From an uncultured Duncaniella sp. (GTDB lineage: Bacteria > Bacteroidota > Bacteroidia > Bacteroidales > Muribaculaceae): a DNA stretch of 50,742 nucleotides. The stretch lies in the NCBI GenBank assembly GCA_910584825.1, contig CAJUCI010000019.1:1-50742 (forward strand), written 5' to 3'. This document shows positions 1 through 7,514 of the stretch, in pieces. Each line of letters opens with the position of its first letter. The first letter of the stretch is position 1. Below the pieces are notes generated by a model, which saw only the letters and a program-made list of their open reading frames with translations, made no database searches and was not told the origin of the DNA. The translations under genes were made by a program, and so were the position numbers.

Positions 1-142
1 CTATACCGAATTGCTAACCTCTATGCTTATCCCCAGTGATTATCTACTGACCCGAGAAACACTATAGATAACCACTATGTATAATCATCGTCATGTTCCA
101 TGCAATCTAACTTAGTCAATCCCCCATTCTCGATATGTCGCC

Positions 143-173
143 TCATATCGACGGCTAAAGCCGTCGCTCCTAC
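143..173 (-). repeat. Single REP-like palindromic repeat
   Basis: On the minus strand this reads GTAGGAGC, then the palindrome GACGGCTTTAGCCGTC, then GATATGA. It matches the 31-bp ends of the two 110-bp elements at 5584-5693 and 8746-8855. No inverted partner is found within 110 bp on either side, so it looks like a lone REP left by decay or partial loss of a doublet. Confidence 0.85.
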
Positions 174-230
174 CTATTGTCCTGCAAGTAGTCGTTGTTG
201 TAGATTACGGCTGTGACAGTTGTTGCCGGC

Positions 231-313
231 TGTTACAAGAATTGTTACAATGTTTGTAACAAAAACTGTTTCAATTTTTGTCACTTTTTGTAGCCTGTAA
301 CAATTTTGTTACA
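231..313. promoter_or_regulatory. Cluster of TGTTACA/TGTAACA heptamers, putative operator
   Basis: Five heptamers lie within 83 bp: TGTTACA at 231-237, 243-249 and 307-313, and its reverse complement TGTAACA at 255-261 and 296-302. Two inverted pairs result: 243-261 with a 5-base spacer, and 296-313 with a 4-base spacer. Inverted heptamers at this spacing suit a dimeric DNA-binding regulator. The same heptamer occurs upstream of the paralogous sigma gene. The regulator is unknown. Confidence 0.4.
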
Positions 314-430
314 AATATGTTGTGGTGTTAATTCTCAATAATTCAGTGTTTTAAGTGTAGTCCTGAAATATTTTCACTGTTTCATTACTTTTTTTGAATA
401 AATAAATTATGCATTTCTTGACATCGGTTG

Positions 431-438
431 TAACTTTG
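431..438 (+). promoter_or_regulatory. -7 element (TAACTTTG) upstream of first sigma gene
   Basis: TAACTTTG matches the Bacteroidota primary sigma -7 consensus TAxxTTTG, 85 bp before the start codon. No good -33 TTTG is seen at the normal distance. The leader after it would be about 80 nt. Confidence 0.45.
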
Positions 439-523
439 AAATGTCGAAAGACAATAAACACCAAAGACAATACAAATCTAACACAGTTAACACAAACGTT
501 CAACTTTTAAAGGCGATATAATT

Positions 524-1027
524 ATGGCAAACAAGGAATTTGAAGCAAAACTGATGAGCCTCCAGGGCAACCTGCTTAACTTTGCCTACATGCTCACTTC
601 CAACAGGGATAACGCATATGATCTCCTTCAGGACACCACCCTCAAGGCTCTCGACAACGAGAGCAAGTATGTGGACAACACCAACTTCAAGGGCTGGGTC
701 TTCACTATCATGCGCAATATCTTCATCAACAACTATCGCCGCAATGTTAGGTCGCAGACCGTGGTCGACCAGACCGAGGACCTCTATCACCTCAATCTTT
801 CGCAGGATTCTGGCCTTGAGACTCCCGAAGGCTCCTATGGCGCATCCGAAATCACTGCAGCTATCAACGCATTTCCCGAGGAATATCGCGTGCCCTTCTC
901 GATGCATGTAGCAGGCTACAAGTATAACGAGATTGCCGAGAAGATGAATCTTCCGCTCGGCACCGTAAAGAGCCGCATTTTCTTCGCACGTAAGAAACTC
1001 CAGACTCAGTTTGCTGACTACCGTTAA
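524..1027 (+). CDS. ECF-type RNA polymerase sigma factor
   Basis: A 167-residue sigma-70 family protein of the ECF type, which has only regions 2 and 4 and directs RNA polymerase to alternative promoters. Region 2 spans about residues 12-78. It keeps the core-binding acidic helix (D33-L-L-Q-D37) and the basic -10 recognition helix (RNIFINNYRR, 64-73). Region 4 spans about 108-162, with the helix-turn-helix ending in LPLGTVKSRIFFARKKL. Length is slightly short of typical ECFs. No anti-sigma gene lies beside it: it is monocistronic, with a terminator at 1214-1245. A gap-free paralog follows at 1462, and the first 18 or so residues are almost identical in the two. Start chosen at ATG 524 because region 2 begins almost immediately. 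Its target regulon cannot be read from the sequence. Confidence 0.93.
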   Translation: MANKEFEAKLMSLQGNLLNFAYMLTSNRDNAYDLLQDTTLKALDNESKYVDNTNFKGWVFTIMRNIFINNYRRNVRSQTVVDQTEDLYHLNLSQDSGLETPEGSYGASEITAAINAFPEEYRVPFSMHVAGYKYNEIAEKMNLPLGTVKSRIFFARKKLQTQFADYR

Positions 1028-1213
1028 GCCGTCACCCTCACGGACTATAGACTTTAAGGTAGATTTGCAATACTAACTGCCAAATAATATATTAGAGATT
1101 TCCACTAAGGCTGCTGTGAAGCAGCGTATAGCGATAATGATTGGTAAATAGGATAATTGGTAAATAAGATTTTTTCGGTGTTTTTCCAGCCGAGTACAAT
1201 TTCTAAAGCATCT

Positions 1214-1245
1214 GACCGCCGGATACTGTTCCGGCGGTCGCTTTG
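1214..1245 (+). terminator. Rho-independent-type terminator of first sigma gene
   Basis: A perfect 9-bp GC-rich stem (GACCGCCGG / CCGGCGGTC) with an 8-base loop is followed by GCTTTGTTTTT. It lies about 190 nt after the sigma stop codon, so the transcript would have a long 3' UTR. Confidence 0.8.
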
Positions 1246-1249
1246 TTTT

Positions 1250-1285
1250 TGTAACATACCTGTTGCATGTGTTTCACGTGTAACA
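1250..1285. promoter_or_regulatory. Two TGTAACA heptamers upstream of second sigma gene
   Basis: TGTAACA occurs at 1250-1256 and 1279-1285, in the same orientation. The heptamer is shared with the cluster at 231-313 in front of the paralogous gene, suggesting that both genes answer to one regulator. Two copies alone are weak evidence. Confidence 0.3.
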
Positions 1286-1413
1286 ATATTGTAATATTTA
1301 TGGTGTTGCTGTAATATGCTGTATATAAGTGATATATGTAAAATTTTAATCTTGAGTTAAACAATTTTACAATAATTTGGTTTAAATATTTTACGTCTCT
1401 CAGCCCCCTTTGT

Positions 1414-1421
1414 TATCTTTG
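1414..1421 (+). promoter_or_regulatory. -7 element (TATCTTTG) of second sigma gene
   Basis: TATCTTTG fits TAxxTTTG and lies 40 bp before the ATG at 1462. A TTTTAC stretch about 20 bp upstream could act as a weak -33 element. Confidence 0.5.
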
Positions 1422-1461
1422 TAATAAAGAAATAAACAACCCCTAAAGACTAATTACTATT

Positions 1462-1956
1462 ATGGCATCAAAGGATTTCCAAACCAAGCTTATGAGCCTT
1501 CAGGGCAATCTTCTGAACTATGCGTTCATGCTCACTTCAAGTCGCGAAGAGGCTCGCCAGTTGCTGAACCATACCACGGAGGCTGCTCTCGAACAGTGGG
1601 CCACGGCGTCGGACGATGCCCACTTCAAGGGTTGGGCCTTTTCGATAATGCGTGCCCTCTTTGCATCGGATTTCTCGGGCCGGGTCAAGGCACGCAGGGC
1701 TGTCCGCCATGACGTGTATGCCATCAGCCTTACTGACGAGGAGTGCATGGATTCGGCACTCACCGGCACCTATAGGAGCGCGGATGTTACACGCGCACTC
1801 GCAACGCTCACCGAAGGCTACCGACGCGCCATAGAGCTGCATTTCTCGGGCTACAGCTACGCCGAGATTGCCCGCGCACTTAATCTCACTGTGGCGGTCG
1901 TGAAGAGCCGTGTGGCCTATTGCCGCAACAGGCTGAGGGTGCACCTTTCGGCCTGA
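1462..1956 (+). CDS. Divergent ECF sigma factor paralog
   Basis: A 164-residue protein aligning without gaps to the neighbouring sigma factor through residue 75 or so and again over region 4. Opening residues are nearly the same. Region 4 is intact, with a helix-turn-helix around residues 132-158 (YSYAEIARALNL, then VVKSR). Region 2 has diverged at functional positions. The acidic core-binding helix D33-L-L-Q-D37 of the paralog is here Q33-L-L-N-H37. The basic -10 helix ending Y71-R-R73 is here F71-S-G73. ECF sigmas normally need these for beta-prime and promoter contact. It may therefore be a specialised sigma, a competitor or a DNA-binding-only derivative; which one is inference. It has its own -7 element and a strong hairpin downstream. 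No anti-sigma is adjacent. Confidence 0.85.
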   Translation: MASKDFQTKLMSLQGNLLNYAFMLTSSREEARQLLNHTTEAALEQWATASDDAHFKGWAFSIMRALFASDFSGRVKARRAVRHDVYAISLTDEECMDSALTGTYRSADVTRALATLTEGYRRAIELHFSGYSYAEIARALNLTVAVVKSRVAYCRNRLRVHLSA

Positions 1957-1998
1957 GGCCGCCCCATCAGATGGTAAAATTGTGATAAATAAGAATAG

Positions 1999-2032
1999 CA
2001 CCGGGCATCGATTGTGAAATCGATGCCCGGTG
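1999..2032. terminator. Hairpin between convergent sigma and OmpH-like genes
   Basis: A perfect 14-bp stem (CACCGGGCATCGAT / ATCGATGCCCGGTG) with a 6-base loop lies between two convergent genes and could end both transcripts. There is no clear T-run on either side. Confidence 0.7.
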
Positions 2033-2072
2033 GCATTATGTCATGGAAAAGTGTATGAAGAGTGGAGGGGGA

Positions 2073-2693
2073 TTACTTCTTCTCGGCCGGCTTGGTGTAG
2101 CGGGCGTTGAGACCCTCGATTACCTCATTGGTGATGTCAAGAGCGGGGTTGAAGTACACGCCGGCGTTCTTATAGAGGATAGCGTCATACTTCTTGGTGG
2201 CGTTGTATTCCTTGATGAACTTCTCGATTGAGTCGTTGAGCTGAATCTGCTGCTGGGCCAGTTCGTTGTCGGCGTTGCGGCTCAGGTTGGCGAGATAGTT
2301 CTCGGCATCCTGCTGCATCTTCTGCAGTTTCTGCATGTCGGCATTGTAGCTTGCTTCGGTGAGATATCCGTTAGAGCGGGCCTTCTGCTCGATTGAGGCG
2401 GCGAATTTCTGAATCTCGGTGCCCTTGGAGTTGCGGGCGTTGTCGATGCGCTGCACTGCGCGCATTGTGGCGTCCTGAAGGTCTTTGGCGAGCTGATAGT
2501 GTGTGAGCACCGAGTCGCCGTCGATATAGCGGATATTGATGGAGGTAGAGGTTGTCGCGCCATCGGCCGAAATCGCTGCGGCAGGGGTGGTGGCTGAGCT
2601 CTTGTCGGCGGCGGAGTCTCCTCCGCAGGCTGTCATGCTCAAGGCCATGATGCCAACGAGCAGCGAGGAAGCTGACATTGCTAACTTTTTCAT
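2073..2693 (-). CDS. OmpH/Skp-like periplasmic lipoprotein
   Basis: A 206-residue protein with a lipoprotein signal peptide; the lipobox is SMTAC, with the lipidated cysteine at residue 23. After a low-complexity Ser/Ala/Thr linker comes a long helical, charged and Gln-rich stretch (about 60-175), typical of OmpH/Skp family coiled-coil chaperones that escort outer-membrane proteins. It ends with an aromatic and proline-containing segment (YKNAGVYFNPALDITNEVIE) like the conserved C-terminus of OmpH proteins. Lipidation is not found in classical Skp, so it is probably tethered to a membrane. It stands alone, with no bamA or lpx genes next to it. The family call rests on overall pattern rather than a unique motif. 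Confidence 0.75.
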   Translation of the reverse strand: MKKLAMSASSLLVGIMALSMTACGGDSAADKSSATTPAAAISADGATTSTSINIRYIDGDSVLTHYQLAKDLQDATMRAVQRIDNARNSKGTEIQKFAASIEQKARSNGYLTEASYNADMQKLQKMQQDAENYLANLSRNADNELAQQQIQLNDSIEKFIKEYNATKKYDAILYKNAGVYFNPALDITNEVIEGLNARYTKPAEKK

Positions 2694-2757
2694 TTCAAAA
2701 ATCGTGTGAGTGATAATGTGGAAATTGAATAATTCTTTAATATCTCGGTTGTTGAGT

Positions 2758-2925
2758 CTATAGGTCGTGATGGCAACCTATGCCACGACGCTTCAGCTCG
2801 GCATTGTCATGAGCGTGGCCCGTGGGAAATTTGCCCCCTTTGACGAAGAATACCTTTACTCCGAGCATCAGCACGGCGATGCCGATAAACAGTGCCGCAA
2901 GGCCGATTGAGAGCAGTATAGTCAT
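2758..2925 (-). CDS. Small single-pass membrane protein, unknown function
   Basis: A 55-residue protein when read from the ATG at 2925, the codon after which a hydrophobic segment begins at once (MTILLSIGLAALFIGIAVLM). One membrane helix covers about residues 3-25. It is followed by a short basic stretch and a His-rich, Cys-containing tail (GHAHDNAELKRRGIGCHHDL). A longer reading from 2988 would put non-conserved residues in front of the helix. A -7 element TACTTTTG sits 22 bp upstream. The size and composition match small membrane proteins often found in Bacteroidales, but I do not know a function. The tail could bind metal; this is only a guess. Confidence 0.6.
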   Translation of the reverse strand: MTILLSIGLAALFIGIAVLMLGVKVFFVKGGKFPTGHAHDNAELKRRGIGCHHDL

Positions 2926-2947
2926 CGTTTTATGAGCATTTACACTG

Positions 2948-2955
2948 CAAAAGTA
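2948..2955 (-). promoter_or_regulatory. -7 element (TACTTTTG) of small membrane protein gene
   Basis: CAAAAGTA on the plus strand reads TACTTTTG on the minus strand and fits TAxxTTTG. It lies 22 bp before the ATG chosen for the 55-residue membrane protein, which supports that start. Confidence 0.5.
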
Positions 2956-3065
2956 GCAATTTTGGGCTAATAATAGTGCCCATATCAATTTTATTTTGTA
3001 ATTTAGACGTGCAATTAAGCATTTTTTATACTTAGCTAAACTCTTTTTAACATCAATTCAGATAT

Positions 3066-4526
3066 ATGGAAATCAAAGATCTGCAGCCTCAGGCAGTGTT
3101 CTCGATTTTTGACGAGATTACACGCATTCCGCGTCCCTCCAAGAAGGAGGAGAAGATCCGTGCCTACCTCCTTGACTTCGCCAAGAAGCACGGCATCGCC
3201 TCAAAGACCGACGCCATAGGCAACGTTGTGCTCAGCATACCCGCCACCCCCGGCCACGAAGACGCCCCCACGGTGATACTCCAGGGCCACATGGACATGG
3301 TGTGCGAGAGCAACGACAAGAGTTTCGATTTCACCACCCAGCCCATCCCCGCATATGTGGACGGCGAGTGGGTAAAGACCAAGGGCACAACCCTCGGCGC
3401 CGACAACGGCATAGGCATGGCCGCATCGCTCGCCATACTTACCGACAAGAGCTTTGAGCACGGCCCCATCGAAGCCCTCTTCACAATGGACGAGGAGACC
3501 GGCATGACCGGCGCGAACAACCTCGGCGAGGGTATGATTACAGGCTCTATGCTCCTCAACCTCGACTCGGAGGACGACGCCGAGATATTCGTGGGATGTG
3601 CCGGCGGTATCGACACCCAGGCGTTCTTCACCTACAACCGCTCGTTTGCCCCCAAGGACTTCCTTTACTTCAAGATTAACATCGAGGGCCTCAACGGCGG
3701 CCACTCGGGCGGTGACATCCACCTGGGCCGTGCCAACGCCAACAAGCTCCTCGCCCGTTTCCTCTTCCGTCTCTCCAATCAGCACGAGGTGGTAGTGTCG
3801 GAAATCGACGGCGGCAACCTGCGCAACGCCATTCCCCGCGCCGCACATGCCGTAATCGGTGTGCACACATCCAAGAAGGAGAGCGTGCGTGCCCAGCTCA
3901 ACATCTACATCGCCGAGCTTGAGAATGAATATGCAGGTCTCGAGCCTAACCTCAAGGTGACAATGGAGAGCGTCGACACCCCCGACTTCGCCATCGACCA
4001 AGAGACTTCGCTCAACCTTATCCGCGCCGTCTATTCAGCACCCCACGGAGTAGTGTCAATGAGTCGTGACCTCGAGGGACTCGTGGAGACATCGACCAAT
4101 CTCGCGTCGGTCAAGATGGCTGCCGACAACACCATCGTAGTCACCACAAGTCAGCGCAGCTCGGTAGAGTCGCGCAAGCTCGACATCGCCGGTCAGGTAG
4201 AGGCCCACTTCCTCCTCGCCGGTGCCACCGTCAAGCATGGCGAAGGCTATCCCGGATGGCAGCCCAACCTCGAGTCGCCCATCATGAAGATTTCACGCGA
4301 CGCATATAAGGAGCTTTACGGCATCGAACCCGCCATAAAGGCCATCCATGCCGGTTTGGAGTGCGGACTGTTCCTCACCAAGTATCCCCATCTTGACATG
4401 GTGTCGTTCGGCCCCACGCTCCGCGACGTGCATTCACCCTCCGAGCGCATGCACATTCCCGCCGTCGAGCGTTTCTACGGCCAGCTCAAGCGTACCCTCG
4501 AAAAGGTGGCCGAGCTGAAGAAATAA
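3066..4526 (+). CDS. pepD: Aminoacyl-histidine dipeptidase (cytosol nonspecific dipeptidase)
   Basis: A 486-residue M20 family metallopeptidase that hydrolyses dipeptides such as Xaa-His in the cytoplasm. All the di-zinc ligands of the family can be placed: His75 in QGHMDM, Asp113 in LGADNGIG, the Glu143-Glu144 pair in DEETGMTG, Asp167 in NLDSED, and a C-terminal His in DVHSPSER. The lid domain motif NGGHSGGDIHLGRAN is also present. Length matches PepD proteins closely, and no signal peptide is seen. It is monocistronic: a strong terminator follows at 4588. No TAxxTTTG is evident just upstream. Confidence 0.97.
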   Translation: MEIKDLQPQAVFSIFDEITRIPRPSKKEEKIRAYLLDFAKKHGIASKTDAIGNVVLSIPATPGHEDAPTVILQGHMDMVCESNDKSFDFTTQPIPAYVDGEWVKTKGTTLGADNGIGMAASLAILTDKSFEHGPIEALFTMDEETGMTGANNLGEGMITGSMLLNLDSEDDAEIFVGCAGGIDTQAFFTYNRSFAPKDFLYFKINIEGLNGGHSGGDIHLGRANANKLLARFLFRLSNQHEVVVSEIDGGNLRNAIPRAAHAVIGVHTSKKESVRAQLNIYIAELENEYAGLEPNLKVTMESVDTPDFAIDQETSLNLIRAVYSAPHGVVSMSRDLEGLVETSTNLASVKMAADNTIVVTTSQRSSVESRKLDIAGQVEAHFLLAGATVKHGEGYPGWQPNLESPIMKISRDAYKELYGIEPAIKAIHAGLECGLFLTKYPHLDMVSFGPTLRDVHSPSERMHIPAVERFYGQLKRTLEKVAELKK

Positions 4527-4587
4527 TCATCGCAAAGCCATGCCAGTCATGAGGCCCCGCCGGGGCATCTGACGGCACACGTGCAAT

Positions 4588-4628
4588 AGGTGGTGAGGGC
4601 CAATCCGCTCGCCCTCACCACCTTCTTT
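4588..4628 (+). terminator. Terminator of pepD
   Basis: A perfect 13-bp stem (AGGTGGTGAGGGC / GCCCTCACCACCT) with a 10-base loop is followed by TCTTT. It lies 60 nt after the pepD stop codon. Confidence 0.85.
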
Positions 4629-4812
4629 CCTCAAAAAAATCGCATCTCCTCACAACAAATGCACATATCCCCACGTTTATACTTAATATAGCGTCCTCTC
4701 CCCACACGCGGACGGCACATGTGTGATGTCCCGCCCGGTGTCAACTATATATAATTATCCCCCCTGCGCCGCGACAGGCGCGCAAGGGAATTGTCGAACT
4801 AAACCGAATCAT

Positions 4813-5571
4813 ATGCTTCAACGTGCAGCCCTGCTCGTAGCATCGGTGATGCTCTCCTCCGTGATTTTCACGATAAACGGCGATGGCCAGGACCCTTCGT
4901 CCGAGACTCCTGAGAACACTTCACCGCTTGCCCTGGCACAACAGCTCACAGAGCCAAATGACACAATCCTCACTTTGACTGAAGAAGACTTCCGCGAAGT
5001 CGCCCAAAAGCTGGGCGTGGAAGTCGCCGCCATCAAGGCCGTCGTGGAAATCGAAGCCGGCCGTACTCACGAGGGGTTTTCCGCACCCGGCAAACCGCTT
5101 ATCAATTTTGACCTCACCATGTTTCGCCGTTTTGCTACGCGGCGCGGGGTCAATCTCTCCAAGTATAGCAAGTCACATTCCGTAGTTTTCAGCTCGCATC
5201 GCGGGTCACAGCTCAGGGCCAACCGTCGTCTTGAGGCTGCCAAGACCATACATCCCCATGCCGCAGTGGAGGGCACATTCTGGGGCATGTTCCAAATTGG
5301 AGGCTTCAACTGGAAACGTTGCGGAGCCGACAGCATCGAGCATTTCGTGGAACTTATGTCTCGCTCCGAGCGCGACCAGCTCGAGATGTTCGCCGAGTTC
5401 ATCACCAGCACCGGGCTTGTCAAACATCTGAGGGCCAAGAACTGGGCCGCCTTTGCGCGCGGCTACAACGGCCCCTCCTACGCCCGCCGTTCCTATCACA
5501 CGCGCATGGCTTCGGCCTACGCCCGCTACTCCAAGGAATCTCCCGCCCCGACTCCCGACATTGAGGCGTAA
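4813..5571 (+). CDS. N-acetylmuramidase family protein (peptidoglycan hydrolase)
   Basis: A 252-residue secreted protein from the ATG at 4813, where a hydrophobic signal sequence begins (MLQRAALLVASVMLSSVIF). The in-frame ATG at 4723 would add 30 non-conserved residues before it. After a Thr/Pro linker, about residues 55-235 form the N-acetylmuramidase domain (PF11860) known from phage endolysins and bacterial lysins. Visible features are a probable catalytic Glu in VEIEAG, the segment LINFDLTMFRRF, the small-residue core GTFWGMFQIGGFNWKRCG and the terminal FARGYNGP. It would cut the glycan strand of peptidoglycan. It stands alone and is followed by a 110-bp REP doublet. No phage genes are near, so it is probably a cellular enzyme. 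Confidence 0.88.
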   Translation: MLQRAALLVASVMLSSVIFTINGDGQDPSSETPENTSPLALAQQLTEPNDTILTLTEEDFREVAQKLGVEVAAIKAVVEIEAGRTHEGFSAPGKPLINFDLTMFRRFATRRGVNLSKYSKSHSVVFSSHRGSQLRANRRLEAAKTIHPHAAVEGTFWGMFQIGGFNWKRCGADSIEHFVELMSRSERDQLEMFAEFITSTGLVKHLRAKNWAAFARGYNGPSYARRSYHTRMASAYARYSKESPAPTPDIEA

Positions 5572-5583
5572 TTTTTTTCTTGT

Positions 5584-5693
5584 GTAGGAGCGACGGCTTT
5601 AGCCGTCGATATGAAACGACGTATCAGCCAATGATTCATTGGATTAAGTTACATTGTTCGAGTCATATCGACGGCTAAAGCCGTCACTCCTAC
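5584..5693 (+). mobile_element. REPIN-like 110-bp element, copy A
   Basis: The element has 31-bp terminal inverted repeats with one mismatch (5584-5614 and 5663-5693). Each starts with GTAG and holds the palindrome GACGGCTTTAGCCGTC. Between them is a 48-bp centre. Its reverse complement matches copy B at 8746-8855 with 6 differences in 110 positions. It lies between convergent genes. The layout is that of REP doublets (REPINs) mobilised in trans by RAYT transposases; no RAYT gene is in the window. Confidence 0.85.
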
Positions 5694-5720
5694 GCTTGTA
5701 TCTCCCCGTTTTGAATATGA

Positions 5721-5756
5721 AAAAACACCCCCTAAGCTGTGGCTTAGAGGGTTGTC
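5721..5756 (-). terminator. Terminator of rubrerythrin gene
   Basis: On the minus strand, a stem of about 11 bp with one mismatch (CTCTAAGC / GCTTAGGG core, CACA loop) is followed by TGTTTTTTC. It lies about 25 nt after the stop codon. Confidence 0.8.
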
Positions 5757-5779
5757 TTGTTATGTTGCTTTCGCTGAGA

Positions 5780-6364
5780 TTAGTAATTGTCGGCCTTGCG
5801 CTCGAAGTAGCCCTGCTCTTTACCGCAGACGGGGCATTTCTTGGGAGCTGATTTGCCCTTGTGGACATATCCGCAGTGCATGCACTGCCACTCCTGCTCG
5901 GCATCCTCGCCCGAGAATTCCTGGTCGTTGGTCAGACGGTCAAGCAGGCGCAGATAACGCTGCTCGTGCTCTACCTCTACCTTGGCCACCATCTTGAAGA
6001 GCGATGCGATTTCGGGGAAACCCTCGTCAAGAGCGGTCTGCGAGAAGTTGGCATAGAGGTCGCTCCACTCCTCACGCTCGCCTGCGGCGGCCTCGCGAAG
6101 GTTGGTGATGGTGTCGCCCACTACACCGGCGGGATAGCCGGCCTGGATGGTGACCACGCCACCCTCGAGCTTGCTGAAAAACAGCTCGGCATGGCTCATC
6201 TCCTGCTTGGCAGTGACTTTGAATACCTTTGCTATCTGACGATAACCCTCCTCCTTGGCCTTCTTGGCAAAGAGTGTGTAACGTGAACGTGCCTGGCTTT
6301 CGCCTGCAAATGCTGCGAGAAGGTTTTTCTCGGTCTGAGTACCTTTGAGAGATTTCTTATCCAT
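5780..6364 (-). CDS. rbr: Rubrerythrin
   Basis: A 194-residue cytoplasmic non-haem iron protein that reduces hydrogen peroxide and protects anaerobes from oxidative stress. The N-terminal four-helix domain supplies di-iron ligands (Glu22 in GESQAR, Glu55 and His58 in EMSHAE, Glu130 and His133 in VEVEHEQR). The C-terminal rubredoxin domain has the CxxC pairs Cys161/Cys164 and Cys177/Cys180 for one Fe(SCys)4 site. Length and domain order are canonical. The gene is monocistronic, with its own terminator. No TAxxTTTG is apparent upstream, so expression may depend on a stress regulator; that is inference. Confidence 0.97.
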   Translation of the reverse strand: MDKKSLKGTQTEKNLLAAFAGESQARSRYTLFAKKAKEEGYRQIAKVFKVTAKQEMSHAELFFSKLEGGVVTIQAGYPAGVVGDTITNLREAAAGEREEWSDLYANFSQTALDEGFPEIASLFKMVAKVEVEHEQRYLRLLDRLTNDQEFSGEDAEQEWQCMHCGYVHKGKSAPKKCPVCGKEQGYFERKADNY

Positions 6365-6503
6365 GAGTTTTTATGTATTGTAAAGTTAATTGATTTAGTC
6401 TTTTCATGGGCACTATGTTGTGCTTCCGAATAATAAACAGTTCAGTGTCATGAAAAGTTCATTAAAAAGGTCAATAAATCAGCAAAAATTCCAATAATTA
6501 CGC

Positions 6504-6511
6504 TATATTTG
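6504..6511 (+). promoter_or_regulatory. -7 element (TATATTTG) of the lipoprotein/acyl hydrolase pair
   Basis: TATATTTG matches TAxxTTTG and lies 52 bp before the first ATG of the downstream lipoprotein. It is the likely promoter of the two overlapping genes. Confidence 0.5.
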
Positions 6512-6563
6512 CGACTGAAATAACCCGACAGCACACACTAACCGATACACATTACAGTTTCCA

Positions 6564-7514
6564 ATGCCCCATATTACGCCTATGCGTGCTATTCTAATCC
6601 CGCTTTTCACACTGTTGATGTGCGGGTGCAATTCCGATATATTTGTCGACGACTTCACCCCCGAGGTTACCGACATCACCATGTCGGGGAGCGGCGAAGT
6701 GCGCACTATCCGATTCAAGTCTGACGACTGGACTCGTCTGCGGCTTGCAGTGTCACATACCGACGGCGCATGCGACATCACCGTCACCCCCGCCGGAGGC
6801 TCTACTGTCCCCGGCAACATCCTCGACGGCGACGGCACTATAACAGTCAGCTCGCCGCTTACCGACCTCACCGTCACCCGGCGCGGGGAGAATGTGACGG
6901 TGGACGTGCGTTATGCCATCGGCCATGACACCCATCAGCTTGTGTGGCTCACCGCTGTGTCGGATGTCACGGGCGAGGAGCACATGGTGAGCATAGACAT
7001 CCCCTGCGTCAGAGGCATGGAGATTGAGGAGGTCGACTATGTGCTCAACTCATGGGGCGGCGGCCCGGTGGAGCGTCGCGACATCGACGCACTTGCTCTT
7101 TCCGCAGGTTCGCCCGGGCCTATAAGCTGGACACCGACATTCCCCGCAGGCATAGTGTCAATCTACAAAATGCACACCACATCAGACTATGAGGCTATAT
7201 TCAGCAGCCTCGTAGGGCTGAAGATACCTGTGCCTACCAATACCAATCCGCGATTCCCCGAATGGGCATTGCAGGGCGATTCCGTCAGCGTCTCCACCTA
7301 TCAGAGTTTCGTCGGGCTGACGCATTACCCGCCTGTCCCGACCGTCACGGTCAATCCCGGCACACAGGCCACACTGTGGGCCGACATGGAGACGGTAGGC
7401 TTTTGGCCTGAAATGACGGTGCGAAACACCTTTACCGGCGAGAGATACAAGTTTGTAGTCTGGCTCGACATCGAGCAACCAACCAATTACGTAGTCACAA
7501 GTGAAGACATCTGA
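6564..7514 (+). CDS. Lipoprotein of unknown function, coupled to PagL-like gene
   Basis: A protein of 316 residues, or 310 if read from the ATG at 6582, which puts the hydrophobic segment at the very start and is equally likely. The lipobox is unusual (LLMCGC), with a cysteine also two positions before the lipidated one. The mature part is rich in Thr, Val, Asp and Gly and looks all-beta, with Ig-like alternation in about residues 25-150 and a second beta-rich part after it. No catalytic motif or family is recognised. Its end overlaps the next gene by 14 bases, so the two are co-transcribed and probably coupled. A partner role at the cell surface for the outer-membrane acyl hydrolase is a context inference only. 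Confidence 0.7.
   Translation: MPHITPMRAILIPLFTLLMCGCNSDIFVDDFTPEVTDITMSGSGEVRTIRFKSDDWTRLRLAVSHTDGACDITVTPAGGSTVPGNILDGDGTITVSSPLTDLTVTRRGENVTVDVRYAIGHDTHQLVWLTAVSDVTGEEHMVSIDIPCVRGMEIEEVDYVLNSWGGGPVERRDIDALALSAGSPGPISWTPTFPAGIVSIYKMHTTSDYEAIFSSLVGLKIPVPTNTNPRFPEWALQGDSVSVSTYQSFVGLTHYPPVPTVTVNPGTQATLWADMETVGFWPEMTVRNTFTGERYKFVVWLDIEQPTNYVVTSEDI

Larger units (their letters stand above)
1..523. other. Upstream non-coding region of the first sigma factor gene
   Basis: No convincing coding region is seen in this 523-base stretch. It contains a single REP-like repeat (143-173), a cluster of TGTTACA/TGTAACA heptamers (231-313) and a Bacteroidota-type -7 element (431-438). The gene upstream of the window is not visible, so this may also hold its 3' region. 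The rest is AT-rich without recognisable features. Confidence 0.6.
1028..1461. other. Spacer between the two sigma genes
   Basis: This 434-base stretch has no coding region that I can support. It holds a hairpin terminator (1214-1245), two TGTAACA heptamers (1250-1256 and 1279-1285), a short direct repeat of ATTGGTAAATA near 1140-1168, and a -7 element (1414-1421). Confidence 0.6.

Noticed and set aside
4813..5571. Prophage remnant around the N-acetylmuramidase gene
   Set aside because: The domain is shared with phage lysins, but the protein has its own signal peptide and no holin, tail, capsid or integrase gene is near.
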